Below are positions 1 through 13,739 of a DNA stretch of 64,000 bases, piece after piece. Under the pieces are notes generated by a model, which worked only from the letters and a program-made list of their open reading frames with translations, had not been told where the DNA came from and ran no database searches. Position numbers and translations under genes: made by a program. Source of the DNA: Annulohypoxylon bovei var. microspora (lineage: Eukaryota > Ascomycota > Sordariomycetes > Xylariales > Hypoxylaceae); assembly GCA_022836615.1 (NCBI GenBank), contig MU405230.1, positions 124,001 to 188,000 of the forward strand. The letters are read 5' to 3'. How positions within the stretch are numbered: position 1 is the stretch's first letter; every line of letters begins with the position of its first letter.

Positions 1-2699
1 CACCGATTTAATTCCTTTTAAATTACGATACGTTTAAAGTTTTATTTTTAATTTGCATTTAATTTTTAAAAGCTTTTATTTTTTTAAATGAAATTTTTTA
101 TATTAATGGTTATAAAGCTTTATTTTTATTTACGATAAAATATTTTTTAATATTATTTATTTTATTATTAATTAACGATGGTATTTAAATTATTAAATAA
201 AGGTTTTAATGAAAATGTTAAGTCGTTTATTAATTAAGTTAATTAATTAAAACTTGCTTTTGTTTTTTTAATTATATAATTTTAAGTTAATAAGTTTTTA
301 TTTATAATTAAAAAGAAGTTTTTAATTTTAAGGAAAACGTTAAAACTTTTAATAACTCGAAAAACTATTTAATTAATTACTTAATAATGGGATTAAAAGC
401 TTGCTTTTTTTTTTAAAAAAAAAAGAAAAAAGAAAGTTTTATTTATTAATAAATTTTTTAATTAAAGTAAACATGTTTTTTAACCGAACTTATAATAAAG
501 TTTTATTATTTTATTTTTAAGGTTTAATATAATAAAAGTAAATTTATTTTAAATTATATTATTTATTATTTTAAATAAATTAATAATGTTAAAGAATTAA
601 TTGTAAATTATTTTTTTTCCTTTTATTCTTTTTATTTTTTTTTTTTTTTTTATTTCCTTTGCTTTTTTTCGCACCCTTTACTTTTTTACCTTAACTTATG
701 CGTTATAAAATTTAATTATCCTTTTAATGGAATAAAATAATAAATTTAAAAAATCGGATAACCTTTAGCGCACTTTTAAAATATAATTAATAATTTTATT
801 TTTATTTTTATTAAAGATTTATATTAAAAACTTGCATTTTTTATTAAATGGATTAAATTTTACATTTAAAAAATAAAAAATAAATATAAAGAATAAGCTT
901 TAAATTAATTAATGGAAATTCTTTAAAAAATATACTTAATTTACATGGTTTTATTTATTTATTAAAAGCGAAGCTAAATTAATTTTTTAACTTTTTTTTA
1001 TTAAAAATAATATTAATTAATATATTAAGGTTAAATAAATATATAATTTATTATAATTATTATATAATAACTTTAATACCAAGGCTTAAGTTAAAGATAA
1101 TTTCCATAAACTTAATATATAATTAAATAAATAATTTTTTAAATTTTACACGCTTTTTATATCGTTAATAAATAAAAGAAAAATCTTAATATTTAAATAA
1201 AAAAAAATTAAACCGTTAATTAACCACCGATTTTTATATTTAAGCATTTTATTATTATTTAAATAAAAAAATAAAGTTTATTAAATTTAAAAACTTTTAT
1301 TTAACGTTAATTTAATAACATATTAAAGCCGTTTAAAAGAAAATTAACTTTATAATTTCTTAACCTTAACCCAAGGTTAAAACTACCTTTAACATTATAA
1401 AAATAATTTTTATTAATTTTAATATTTTTCGCTTAATTATAAAAATTATAATTTAGGTACATATAAAAGAACTTTTTTAAATTCCTTTAATTTTTTATTA
1501 ACACAACGTTTTTACAATGTTTAACATTAATTTAATTTATTATTCTTATAAATAAAAAAACCACTTTTTTAATAATTACTTAATGCGTAATATAAAAATT
1601 AAAATAATAATTATTATTTTAAAAAAAGAAATAATAAAACATAATAAAAATGATGTCGATTTAAAGTTAAAAAAAAATAACACTTAAATAAAGCTTTTAA
1701 TTTAAACTCCTTTTTATATATTTATTTATTAATATTTATTTTTATTAATTTTAATTTTTTTAATTTTATAATAAAAAAATTATAATTTATAATTAATATA
1801 TTAATTCATTTATAAGGTATAAGTATAATAATAACGATATAAATATTAATAAATATTAAAGTATAAACATATATAATTATTAATTAATAAAATATATATT
1901 TAATAATAAATACATAAAACTTCCCCACTATTTAATTTAATTAATCCATTATAATAAAAGGTTTTAATAAACAAGTTATTAATTAAATTAATAAAATAAT
2001 TTATATTAACATTTAAATGTAAAATAAAAGTTTTTATAATATATTTATTTTTTTAATAAATTTAAGAAACCATTTTTAATTTTAAATAATATTAAGGTTT
2101 AAATTCTTGGCGGAATATAATATTATATTAAATAATTAATGTTAATAATTAATTTTTTTTAAGTTATTACTTTTTTATTATTATTACACTTTTAATATTA
2201 TATTAAAACTTTTTATTTTTTAAAAAAACGTGGATAAAATTACATAAAAGGATATAAAATGTTATAATTACCTTTAATTTTATACCTTAAAAGAAAAATA
2301 AACCATTATGGCGTTTATATATTTTATAATAAATTTTATGGTTAAAATGGATTAATAATTTTTTATTATTATTCCACCCTTTTTTTTTTAATTTCCCATT
2401 AAGCTTTTAATGTATTTTACATTATTATTTATTATAAACATTTATTTAATTTTAAGCTTAATGTTTATTAAAAGAATGTTACATTTTTAATAAAGCTTTA
2501 ATGTAATTCATGGGTTATTAAATACTTTTGCTTTATTTTATTAAAAATTTAATTTAATTTTCGAAGAAAGGTTACAATAAGAAAATAATTTTACCCGGGA
2601 GTAAATTATGGAAAAGCTTTTTTTTTATTTATATAACTTAACCAAAATATTTTTAAAAAAAAATAATGATTTATTACTATTTTATTAACTTTTTAATTA
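1..2699. other. RIP-decayed AT-rich DNA, no intact gene
   Basis: This stretch is overwhelmingly A and T, with stops in all frames and no open reading frame of note. CpT and ApG steps such as AAGCTT and CTTTT survive, while CpA/TpG steps are scarce, which is the expected footprint of CpA-directed RIP. It directly precedes a chromovirus reverse transcriptase relic on the plus strand, so part of it is probably that element's decayed gag and protease region. I could not recognise a gag or protease motif, and no LTR could be paired inside the window. Confidence 0.6.
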
Positions 2700-3400
2700 T
2701 AAAATAAACTTAAAAAAAGGCGTTAACCCCATTAAATTATACCCCTTTTATAATATAAATATAAAGCACTTATAAACCTTAAAAAAATACTTATTAAACC
2801 ACTTATATAAAAAATAAATTATATTTAATACAATTAAATATGGATTTTCCATTTTTTTTGCAAAAAAGTTAAAAAATGGTTTAAGGTTTTATATTAATTA
2901 TTAAGAATTAAACGCCCGTATTAAAAAAAATTATTACCTTTTTTTTTTAATTAATAAAACATTAAAAAAGATTTTTAAAATTAAGGTTTTTATAAAGTTT
3001 AATATTTATTAAACTTTTTATTACATTAAAATAAACCTTATTTTAAAAAACTTCATTACTTTTCGAACCCATTTTAAATTATATAAATATTATATATTCC
3101 CCTTTAAATTAAATAATAAACTTAATACATTTTAAAAATATATTAATTAAGCTTTTTTTTCATTTTTTAATAACTTTTACATAATATATATAAATAATAT
3201 TTTAATTTATTTAAAAGACCCATTCCTTCACGAACACCATATGTGGCAAATATTAAAACATTTACATTCCGTTAACTTATAAATTAATATCTAAAAAAAT
3301 AAGTTTTTAATTACAAAAATTAAGTTTTTAAAATTTATTATTTTTATTTTTAATGTAACCATTAATTAAAATAAAATTAAAACAATTTAAAATTAAGAAA
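2700..3400 (+). pseudogene. Reverse transcriptase relic of chromovirus A
   Basis: Plus-strand translation shows reverse transcriptase landmarks in order: the LRFYINY block (near 2881), a TFRTHFKLYKYY-like block (near 3058) and the active-site box reading YINN (near 3187-3198) in place of the YxDD catalytic aspartates. Both Asp-to-Asn changes are the GAY-to-AAY transitions RIP would cause. A segment reading KDPFLHEHHMWQILKHL follows. It cannot be functional because of stops and loss of the metal-binding aspartates. Confidence 0.82.
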
Positions 3401-4379
3401 TACTTTTTTAAGTTCGGGAATTTTAATCGTTTTTAAACTTTTGTAATTTTTATTAACAATTTATATTAAAATATAATTAAATTATAAAACCTTTATATTT
3501 TTTTATTACCACTTTATATTAAATTTAAATTAATAAATACACCAAGGCATTTAAAACGTTAAAAATAACTTTAATTATTTCTTTAATTTTAAAGCACTTT
3601 TATAAAAATTAAAAGGCCAAATTAAAAATTAATGTTTTTAATAAAATGATTTTTAAAACTTTTTTATAATTAAATGAATTAAAAGATTAACATTTAATGG
3701 CTTTTTTCTTTAAAATAATAATCCTTTTAAAATATAATTATTTCATTTATAATAAAGAATTTTTTATTATCGTAATAATGATAAAACTTTAGGAATATAT
3801 GTTTATTTTATTAAATAATAAATTTAATATATTTATAAATTATTAATTATTATAATATTTTATTATTAAAAAGATGTTAAATTTTCGTTAAATTAATTAA
3901 AATAAATATTTATTTTAATTTAATTATAAGTTATATTATTACCCGAAAAAGGAAAATATAATAATTAACGTTTTATTTTAAAAAGCGGTTAATTTAATTA
4001 TTTAAAAAACGATTAAAAAGTATAATTAATTTATTACTTTATTACTTTTTTTAATATTCCATGATAAAATAAATTTCTTATAACTTTTAATTAATAAGCT
4101 TTTAATAAATTTATTATTTTTTAACTTTTAATGTATTTTAATTATAATAAAGGTTTCCGAAAAAAAACCATTTTAAAGTATTAAGTTAATTAATACCATT
4201 TTAATAATTAATCGAAATACCATTAAATTAAAAGTGTAATGTAAACGGGTTAAAAAAGGAAAAAATAAATATATTTTATAAAATGGATTATTACTTTTAA
4301 AAAAAAAGTTAATAATCTTAAATAATAAAGAGTTTTATATTAAGTTATGTAATGAATTTTATTATTTTTTAAATTAAAC

Positions 4380-5300
4380 ACATTTAAATTAAAATAAAAT
4401 GTGTATAATAATATTAAAAAAGTATTTATAACTTGGTATAAGAACGTTTATAAACCGTTATTACATTTATTATAAATAATGTTAAAAAAGTTAAAACTTT
4501 AAGGTTAAATTAATAAACTTGTTTTAATTATTTTTTATTAATAAATAAATATAATAATATATTTTAATGGATTTTAAGTTTATGTTTTTTAATTACGAAA
4601 AGTTTAATTTAATTTTAATGATTATTAATTAATTAAATAAAAGATTTTTTTTATTATTTACACATAAGATTTATATTATCGTATAATTTATAAATTTATA
4701 TTATAAATATATTTAACGTATTTATAAGACTTTTAAAACGATTATATTTAATAAAAATCTTTAATTTATAGCCACTTTTTTAAACAAATTAATTAAATTC
4801 ATTAAGATGGATTTTTATAAATTAATAACGGAACATTCGTAATTTAATAATTAAATGAAGATTTTTAATTAATTTATTTAAATAAAATTACGATTTTTTA
4901 TAAATTATTTTTAAAATAATTAATTAAAAATATTACTTTATTTAAATTTTATATATGCCATTTAATTATATTTGAATATAAGGCTTTTTTTTATAAAGGT
5001 GGAAATGGGATTTATTTTAAGGATAATTTTTAATTAATAAACTTATATTTATAAATTTAAAACTTTTTAAGAAAAATTTAATCGTATCGTTGCTTAATTA
5101 TTAATGAAACGCCAAGCTTCCGTTATATAATAAATTTATAAAAACTTTTTATTAATATAAAATCATTAAAGCGAATAAATTAATAAAAAAAAATAATTAA
5201 TAAATTAAATAATAAACGATTAAATATATATTTATAAAAGTAATTAATAAATAAATTACTTTTATAATAACTTAAATTATTTAATGATAAATCCTTTCAA
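4380..5300 (+). pseudogene. Integrase relic of chromovirus A
   Basis: Plus-strand translation resembles the retroviral-type integrase core of fungal gypsy elements. Around 4570-4760 it reads MDFKFMFF, then an NKRFFLLFTHK segment, then RIYKTFKTIIFNKNL, which sits where the strand with the second catalytic aspartate is expected; that aspartate codon reads as Asn. Stops are frequent. Boundaries are approximate and rest on motif order after the reverse transcriptase and before the chromodomain. Confidence 0.65.
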
Positions 5301-5459
5301 AGTGTTAATAAAACTTTATTACAACGTTTTTAAAATTAACTTATTTTTAAATATAAAAATCCATTAAATTTTAAATATAAACCGGTTAATTAAGGTTTTA
5401 AATAATTTAATTTTAAAGTAAATAATAAATTTCTTATTTTTAATGGAAATTAATAAAAA

Positions 5460-5712
5460 ATAAAAATATGAAGTATTTAAGATATTAAGTTCCAAGCTTT
5501 TTAAAAGAAAGTTTTAATATAAAGTAGATTAAATAAGTTACGATTTTAACTTAATATGGTACCTTTTTAAAGATTTTTTTAATATGTTAATTAAGGTAAA
5601 AGATTTCCATGATTTACACCTTAAAGCCGTTGGTCCCTTAATTAAATTCCGGTAATAAATTAAGGTTATTATGGAAAATAAAATATTAAAAATAATAAAT
5701 AAAAACAATTTG
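5460..5712 (+). pseudogene. Chromodomain and C-terminal tail relic, chromovirus A
   Basis: Plus-strand translation gives YEVFKILSSKLFKRKF, a decayed chromodomain start, then ISYDFNLIWYLFKDF (the YDP..TWYP block) and VKDFHDLHLKAVGPL, the typical tail after the chromodomain in fungal Ty3/gypsy polyproteins. Chromodomains of this class are thought to steer integration into methylated-H3K9 heterochromatin. The open frame on the minus strand over the same bases is only a shadow. Confidence 0.75.
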
Positions 5713-7302
5713 CTTACCATAAAAAGAAAAGAAATTAAAGGAGTAAATTATAAACACATTAATAAATAATTTATTTTTTTTATAAATTAAATCTTTTTTT
5801 AAAAAAAGAAATTATATAATAACGCTTAATTACCATTATTTTTAAAATATATTAATAAAATTAATTAATTAATATTTTAACCATAAGGTTAATATATAAA
5901 GACCTTTTAAAAGAAACCATTTTATAATTTTTTTTTTTTTAATTTTTCATTTTAAATATTTTCGTTAATAAAATACATGGTTTTATTATTACATAAGCTT
6001 TATTTTAATTTAAAACTTGTTCGCCGTGACATTTTTAATAAAAAATAATGGTTTTAATATTAATTTAAATTGATTTTTATATATATTAAATTAATTAAAA
6101 AAGTTTTAAAAATAATTATAAAATTTATACGAAATATAATATATTTAATTTTATTATTTTAAAAAACGTTATATAAATTATAATAATATTACGATTAAAA
6201 ATATTATTAAATTTTTTTAAAAAATTTCGATTTTAAATAAATATTTTAACGTTAAATTTCTTTATATAAAAATAATTATAAATATTAATACACGAATTTT
6301 TTTAAACCCATTTATATTTAAATTATAATTTAAAAAACGCCACGTTTTAATTTTATAAATATAATAATATAAATTATAATTATTAAAACCATGTAATTAA
6401 AACGAATAAACGTAAACGAATATAATTTATTCGTTTTTTAAATTATAAATTAAATTTATTAAAATAAATTATTATATATTTATTTATAAATAAAAATTTT
6501 ATATATTTTAAAAATTTATTTATAACTTTTATAAATTTAATATTAAAATTTTATACGGTAATTAATATTCGCATTTAATATTTATTTAAATTTTCATTTA
6601 TAATTTAATATTATCGTTACGAAATATAAATAATATATAACGATAAAAGTTAATTATTTTAAATTTAATATAACGCCACGATATTACCCACGACATTAAT
6701 TAAAATATAATAACTTTAAAAAAATAAATGCCGTTTTTTAAATAAATAAATGAACCCATTTTTTTTTATATATTATTAATTATAATATAAAAACTTTTAA
6801 AACTTTTATAATATTTAAATATATTAATAAAACCATTTTAAATTATTATTAAAAATGAATTATATATTAAATAATATTATTAATATTATAACGTTTTATA
6901 TTTTTTTATTATTTAATTATTATTTTTTATTAATTAAAATATACGTTAATTATTTAAATAAATAATGCGAAGAATTAATTTTTATATAATATTAAACATT
7001 ATTTTTTATATATAATTTATTACTTTTTTATATATAATTTATTACTTTTTTAAATAATAATATTAAAAAATATTACGTGACTTTTTAATAATTTAAATTT
7101 TTTTATAAAAATATTTAAATAATTTTCGAAATGTATAATTTATAATAAAATAAAATATATTATTATAAAGTTTTTAATTTAACGGATTAAATAATATAAA
7201 TTTTATTTAAATACATTAATTTTTTCGAAAAATATATTATTTAAAATCACGGCGTTATATTATTTTTATAAATTAATTTATTTAAAATATATATATTTAT
7301 AA
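5713..7302. other. AT-rich decayed DNA between retroelements
   Basis: No gene is visible. At about 6060 the character of the decay changes: to the left cytosines survive in CpT and CpC steps, to the right almost only in CpG. A short tandem duplication with the core TATATAATTTATTAC occurs near 7008-7046. The stretch ends at the 5' LTR of the copia element, and its last five bases (7298-7302, TATAA) are the left target-site copy. Confidence 0.5.
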
Positions 7303-7497
7303 TGTTAAAAAATGTGGAAAATATAAAAATATAAAAAAAATTATATAATATACGAAATAAATTAAACACGCGCGTTTACGCGATTAAGAATTAATAAAAC
7401 TTTTTTTTTATAAAATATTATTAATATATAATTAATCGTTAATAAATTAATAACGTGTTATTAACGTGGCATCGAATATCGGATAATTATTTTAATA
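7303..7497 (+). repeat. 5' LTR of the copia element
   Basis: 195 bp, aligned without gaps to 17432-17626. The differences I checked are transitions, for example GTGTTATTAACG against ATACCATTAACG. This copy is the more decayed: its terminal TTTTAATA corresponds to TTTTAACA in the 3' copy. Confidence 0.9.
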
Positions 7498-8369
7498 ATT
7501 ATAAATTTAATAACGGTTATTCGAAATTAAGTTTTTTTTTAATTACACGCGCGTAAAAAAAAAATAACGAATAACGGTATATTAATTAATTTTACGAAAA
7601 TAAAAATAATTTCCGACGAATAATAAAATAAAAGCGATTTATAAATATTAATATATTTATAAAAAACACGATCGTATTATTAAAAAACCGAAACGATTAA
7701 ATAAAATAATTTAAAAAAATTTAAAAAACATTAATTATTAACGCGTAAAAATATATTAATTTTAATAACGATAAATTAATCTTTAAAAACCCCGATTTAT
7801 TAAACGAACCGGTGAATTTTAACGATCGAAAAATAAAAGCGTATTAATTAAAAATAACGCGTTTCACGATAAAGTTAAATATGTGGAAAAACGTATAAAA
7901 AAAAATAATAAAAACGAAAAAGTTCATTTAAAATTCCGTTAATAAATTTTTAAACCATTATTTAAATATAACGAAAAACCCGAAGAATTAATTAATTAAT
8001 TTACGAGTAAAACTTAAATTAATAAAAACTTAATAATTAATAATATAAAAAAAAAAGTTCGATGAAATTACCACGGTATATTTTAAAAAATGGTTATAAA
8101 AAAATTAAATAAATTATTTATAATTAAATTAAATAAAACGCGTAATATAAAAAATTAAATTATAAAAAATTAATTTAACGAACCGAAACGAAATAAAATT
8201 AAACATTAAATTAATAATATTAAACGAAGTTATATAATAATATATAAATTAATTTTATAATTTTAAAAAATAACGTTTCGTTAATATATAATAAAAAACT
8301 TTTTAAACGAAACTTTATTACCGGTTTTAAATATAATAAATATTTTTAAATCGTTAAAAATAATTAATA
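7498..8369 (+). other. Copia 5' internal region, no recognisable gag or integrase
   Basis: About 0.87 kb separates the 5' LTR from the first reverse transcriptase block. This is too short for the gag, protease and integrase that precede it in copia elements, and no CCHC zinc knuckle or integrase core could be read. Cytosines survive almost only in CpG. The element probably lost this part, or it is decayed past recognition. Confidence 0.5.
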
Positions 8370-9925
8370 ATTTAAATTCATATATTTTTAAAAACGGGTT
8401 TAAAAAAGTTATATAAAATTATATCGATTAATATATTAAATAATTTAAATTATAAAAAATATAATTTTAAAAAAAAACAAAAAAAAAATAAATATAAATA
8501 ATCGGTAATAAATAAATGTTCACGTATAAAACCGAAAACGGGAAATTAATAAAATATAAAATTAAATTAATAATTTATAATAATTAATAAAAATTAAAAA
8601 ACTTTTTAATATAAATAATAACGTTAATAATAAACGCGTTAAAAACGATTTTAATTATTATAATATAATTCGATTTAAAAACGATTTAATTAAACGTTAT
8701 TAACGCATTTATATAAATAAATATTAACGAAAATATATACATAAAATACCCACTTAAATTCGAATAATAAAAATTAATATTAAAGTTAAAAAAAGCGTTA
8801 TATAAATTTAAAAAATTATTATTAATATGGTAAATAACGTTTATATAAACCTTAAAATAAATAAAATTTATAAAGATTTTATAAAAATCGTATATAATAA
8901 CGAAAAATAAAATAATTACGTATTTTTACGTAAATAATATTAGCTTTAATTTCTTAAAAAAAAAAAAAATATAAAACGTGATTATTTAATTAAAGAAAAA
9001 ATTTAAAATTAAAGAAAAAAAAATAAAATAATTTTTCGGAATAAATATTATAAAAAATCGAAGAAATAAAAAATTATAAATGTTATAATAAATATACATC
9101 GAAAAAATCGTTAATAAATATATAAATTAAAAAAAATTAAAAAACTCATTTTTAAATATTTTTATTTTTATTAAAAAATTAATTTTATTAAACGAATTTA
9201 TTTAAAAAAATTAATAAAACCGATATTAATAAAAAGTTAAATCGTTATTATATACGGTAATTTTAACGAAATTAAATATCACGTTTATAACGATTAAATT
9301 ATTAAAATTTAATATTAACCCGTTAAAAATATATTATTAAATAATAAATTAAACGTTTTAATATTTATATTAAATAAAACATTAAAATATTAAATATAAA
9401 AAAAAAATCGTAATAAAATCGTTTTTATATATAAATAACGTTTTATTCGTAAATAATTTTATAAATAAAAAAAACAATTAAAAATATATATTTAAATTAT
9501 TCGAAAACTTTATAACGTAAAAAACGAATTAATAAAATATAATAACCACGTTTATAATAAAAATAAAGCTTTTAATTTTATTATAAACCGCGAAAAAAAT
9601 TATTTATTTAAATAAATTATTTAAAATAATAAAATTAAAATTAAATAAAAAATTAATATTATAATATAATAATTAATAAACGATTAAATTATTAATGAAA
9701 AAATCGATAAAATTATAAACGAAGTTTCGACACGTTAATATATATTTTTATTAATTAAAATAAAAAATATAATAAGGTTTAATTAAAATTAAATAAATTC
9801 CGACGAACGTAATAATAATAAACGATTTAATAAAAACATTTTTAAAATAAAAGTTTTAATATTTTATTAATTTTATAAACTTAATTAATATTCGTAAAAA
9901 ATTAAAATAAATTTAAAAAAAAGAA
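8370..9925 (+). pseudogene. Copia reverse transcriptase and RNase H relic
   Basis: Plus-strand translation ignoring stops gives a WVYKTENGKL block (near 8515), then VKKALYKFK, corresponding to the copia ALYGL motif (8795 on), then the active-site box FYVNNI at 8924-8941, where both YVDD aspartates read Asn. Downstream segments match the copia RNase H: a NKAFNF block near 9555 and the terminal RHVD-type and MPADGLTK-type blocks near 9735-9840. Stops interrupt all of it. The order and motifs are copia-specific and differ from the gypsy elements on either side. Confidence 0.82.
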
Positions 9926-11422
9926 AAACTTAAAATTAAATTTATAAAAAACCGTTAAAAAAACACCGGTAAATAAATTATATAAATTAACGTAAAAAGA
10001 ATTAAAAAACGCAACGAAAAAAAATAAAATAAAAATTAATAACACGAAAATAACCCGCCCGAAATATTAATAAATAAACCACGAAGCGCGAGCAAAATTC
10101 CGAATTAAAAATTAATAACGGGAATATAAAAATTCCACGTTTAAATCGTTTAAATTAAATAAATTATTAAAATTAAAATTTAAAATAAAAACATTTAAAT
10201 TAAAAAATAAACGACCCCGTTTTTAATAATTAAAAAGCGATTAAACTTAAAAAACCAAAACATTAAATTAAATAAAAATATTAAAAAAAAAATAACTTCG
10301 AAAATAAAAAAAAAATGAAATATATATACGTTATTAATATTAAAAACACGAGTTTAAATTAATCGTCGAACGATGAAACGAATTATATAAAAATTAAATA
10401 AACGAAAAAATAATGTTAATAAATAAAATATTAATAAATAAAAGCGCGGAATAACGAATAAAAAAAATATAATTATATTTAAATAAATAAAATTAATAAC
10501 GACGGTTATAATTAATAATATTATAATAAATATTATTCGAATAATTAACGAAAATATTTCGAACGTAATTTAAATAAAAAATATAACGCCGAATAATACG
10601 ATTAAAATAACCCCGAGTTTTTTAATTAACTTCGAAATTATTAAAATTCGAATTAATTTAACGATTAAAAATATGAAATTTAATAAAAATAAAAAAATTA
10701 TTAATTATTAATGCGTTAAAAAAAATATTATAAAAAAAAATAAACGAACATTATAAACGTTAATTTAATTAATGAAAATTTAATTAAAAAAACGACTTAT
10801 GGTTAAAAAATGAAATAATAATTACGAAAAAAAAAAATAAAAAAAAAATTAAAAAAAAAAAAAAATCGGCAAACGATTTAATAAAAGGGATAATTTATTT
10901 ATATATTTAAATAAAAAATTAATTAAATTTATTAATAAAAAAAAAACGAATGAAATAACCACGAAAAGTTTAAATTTATTAAAACATTAAAATTTAATAA
11001 AAAATATTATAAAATTAATTTATAAAAAAAAAAATATATATATATATAAATAAATAAATTAACCGAAATAATAAATTAATTAAAATCGATTGAAACGTAA
11101 TAAAAAACGATAATATAAACGACATTAAAAAAAAAAAAAATAAACACCGGCGTAACGAATAATCTGAAAAATTAAAAACCATATTTTATTAATAACCATT
11201 TATATACCGAAAATTATATAAATAAAAAAAATCTTAAAATTATTACATTAAAATTTATAAATAAAAAACGTTTTAAAATTATTATATTAAAAATTAAACT
11301 TAATTATTTAATTAATAATAATTAAATAATTTTTAATATTATAAAATAATTTTAAAAATAAATTATTAATTATTATGTTAAAATTTATAAATTAAATAAT
11401 TAATTAATTATTACGTTAAATT
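9926..11422. other. Copia 3' internal region before the nested insertion
   Basis: After the end of the RNase H relic there are about 1.5 kb here and 0.34 kb at 17090-17431, more than a copia element normally has 3' of pol. No motif was recognised. The sequence is purine-rich on the plus strand and keeps CpG while CpA and CpT are depleted. The last five bases, AAATT (11418-11422), are the left target copy of the nested chromovirus. Confidence 0.5.
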
Positions 11423-11734
11423 TATTACGGGTTAAAGACTTAAAAAATTAATTAAAGTAAAGATTAACGCGAACTTATATTATAATTATAAACACGATAA
11501 GCGTGAATTTTTATAATGAAATTATTAATAACCTTAAATAAATTATTAAAACTATTAAAACACGTATAAAAGAAGTTTCCATGTTAATTAATTTAATTTA
11601 TATTTTTAAGTATAAATATTGTAGCTTTAAGGATGAAAGGTTGTTATTTTTCCTTTTTTTTTTTATTAATGAAAATAACCTCATTTTTAACCTCATATAA
11701 TATAAATTTATCGTTATTTATAAGAATTATTACA
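11423..11734 (+). repeat. 5' LTR of nested chromovirus B
   Basis: It starts TATTACGGGTTAAAGAC (a TG start with G-to-A decay) and ends ATTACA. It aligns to 16780-17089 over its length, and mismatches are nearly all transitions (for example TTATTACGGG against TTATTATAAA near the start). Confidence 0.88.
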
Positions 11735-13739
11735 TATTTTTATTAATTATTTTTTAATTAATAAAAGTTTTCGAAAAAACATTTATCGCGTTAAACGATA
11801 ATTTAATATATAAACACCTTTTAAATAATAAACGATTAAAACCTTATAATATTTATCGTTTTTTATTAATACGATTTAAATATATATAAACTTTTCGATA
11901 ACTTTTTTAATAACCTTATAATTAATTTATTAAATAACTTTAATTCGTTTTACGAAATCGAAGAAATAACTTTAATTAAAAATAAGTGTTTAACTTAGAT
12001 TAATGAATAAAAAGATTTTTCGATATATGTGGTTATATTAAATTTTTTTATTTTGGAAAATTTAATATATTTCGGATCGGAGAAAAATAAATATTTAAAG
12101 ATTATGTTTTTAATTTTAATTAAAAAACGGTAACGCTTAATATAATGGTTTAATACGAGAAAATTTAATGGGTAATATAATAATTAAATTTTTATTTAAA
12201 TTTTAATCGAAAAATTTAAAAATAAATAATTAATTTAAGTTATTTATTAAAATTTAATTAAAATGTGTTAAGGTGTTTTTTAATATTTCGACGATTTTTT
12301 TATTAATTTTAAAAGTAAGTTAATTTTAATTAATAAGTTATATTAAAAAAGGGAGAATAAAATTAATTATATTAACGTGGGGTTAAATAATAAATTAAAG
12401 AATGTTTTTATAATAAAAAAATTAAATAAAAAAAATTATAATAAATGGGTAATTAAGGTTAATAATATAATGGTTAAAGTGGAAAAAGTATTAAATTATA
12501 AAAAGAAAAATAACCGTTTTATAACCATTTAATACGAAAAAACATTTAATTAAAAGGTTATTAATTTTATTAATATGGTAATTATTTAAAAATAAGGATT
12601 AAAGTTTAACGGGGATGGAAATATAATTATAAGTAAAGTGAATTATATAATTTTAATTATTACGATAATTATAATAATAAGTTAAATAAGTGATTTACGT
12701 TAAAGTGATAATAATTTATTAAAAGTATAATGAAAATTAAATTAAAAGTTTAAGAAATTTAAAAAGGAAAATAAATGTGCCCGTTGCACGAAAATAAAGT
12801 ATTTTATAATAATTTATTTATTATTTTAAGCCGTATTTTAACCGGATTACGGTAATGGAAATAACACGTTACGAATGGTTATTATAAAGGCTTAAAATAA
12901 TCGGAATATTAAAAATAATTATAAATTATTAAAGTGTTTAAAAAACGAATAACCTTTAAATAAAGTCGCATTTAAAGGTTAATATTAAGATTTATAAATA
13001 TTAAAGAAACTTTAAATAAAATGTATATTATTTTTTTTTTAATCGAAATTTTATTAAACGGATAAAAATTTATTAATACGTTTATAAATTTAAAATGTTT
13101 AATATATTTAATATTTAATAAAAGATTTATATAATAAATAAAGTTATTACGTATATTTATTTAAAAGAAAGAATTAAAATTAATTAAAAATAAAGAATTT
13201 TATACGATCGATACGTTTATATATGTAAAAATTAATATAAACGGTAAAAAAGAACGGATATAAGGTTATATTATTTTAAATTTTATGTTTTTTTTAATAT
13301 TAAAAAAATCGTGGATGGAATGAAATAACGTTATTTATAAGGCGAAAAAGAAGTTAATTAAAATAAGTTTAAAAAAATATAATTTAATAATATATAAAAA
13401 AGGTTAAAACATTATTTAAATATTTTATAACGTTAAAATAAAATACTTATAAATTAAAGAAGTTAAATATGTAATGAAAAATATATTTTTAACATTTATA
13501 GCTTAAGAAAAGAAACGTTAATATAAAAAAAATGGCGAAAATATTTAAATTTTTAATATTATTATATGAAATATTAATATCGCATTAAAAAAAAAAGAAA
13601 AGCTTATAATTAATTAAATTTAAAAAGTGTTATTTAATGAATTAAAAGATTGGGTTGGAAATTTCTTAAATAATAAAAGTATAACGTTATTATTATTAAA
13701 ATTAAAGTTAAATATTAAGGTTAATTTATAAAAAAACGA

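Larger units (their letters stand above)
2700..5712 (+). mobile_element. Chromovirus (Ty3/gypsy) relic A, RIP-decayed
   Basis: Conceptual plus-strand translation, ignoring stops, gives Ty3/gypsy pol domains in the expected order: reverse transcriptase (about 2700-3400), RNase H (about 3400-3960), integrase (about 4380-5300) and a C-terminal chromodomain with the fungal tail (about 5460-5712). The chromodomain places it among chromoviruses. Every domain is full of stops, mostly TAA where CAA/TGG/CAG would be expected, as RIP produces. Outer ends are not defined because no LTR pair was found; the 5' LTR may lie left of the window. Confidence 0.8.

Noticed and set aside
5538..5720. 60-codon minus-strand open frame in the AT-rich block
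   Set aside because: It lies antisense to a recognisable plus-strand chromodomain relic and has no family signal of its own.
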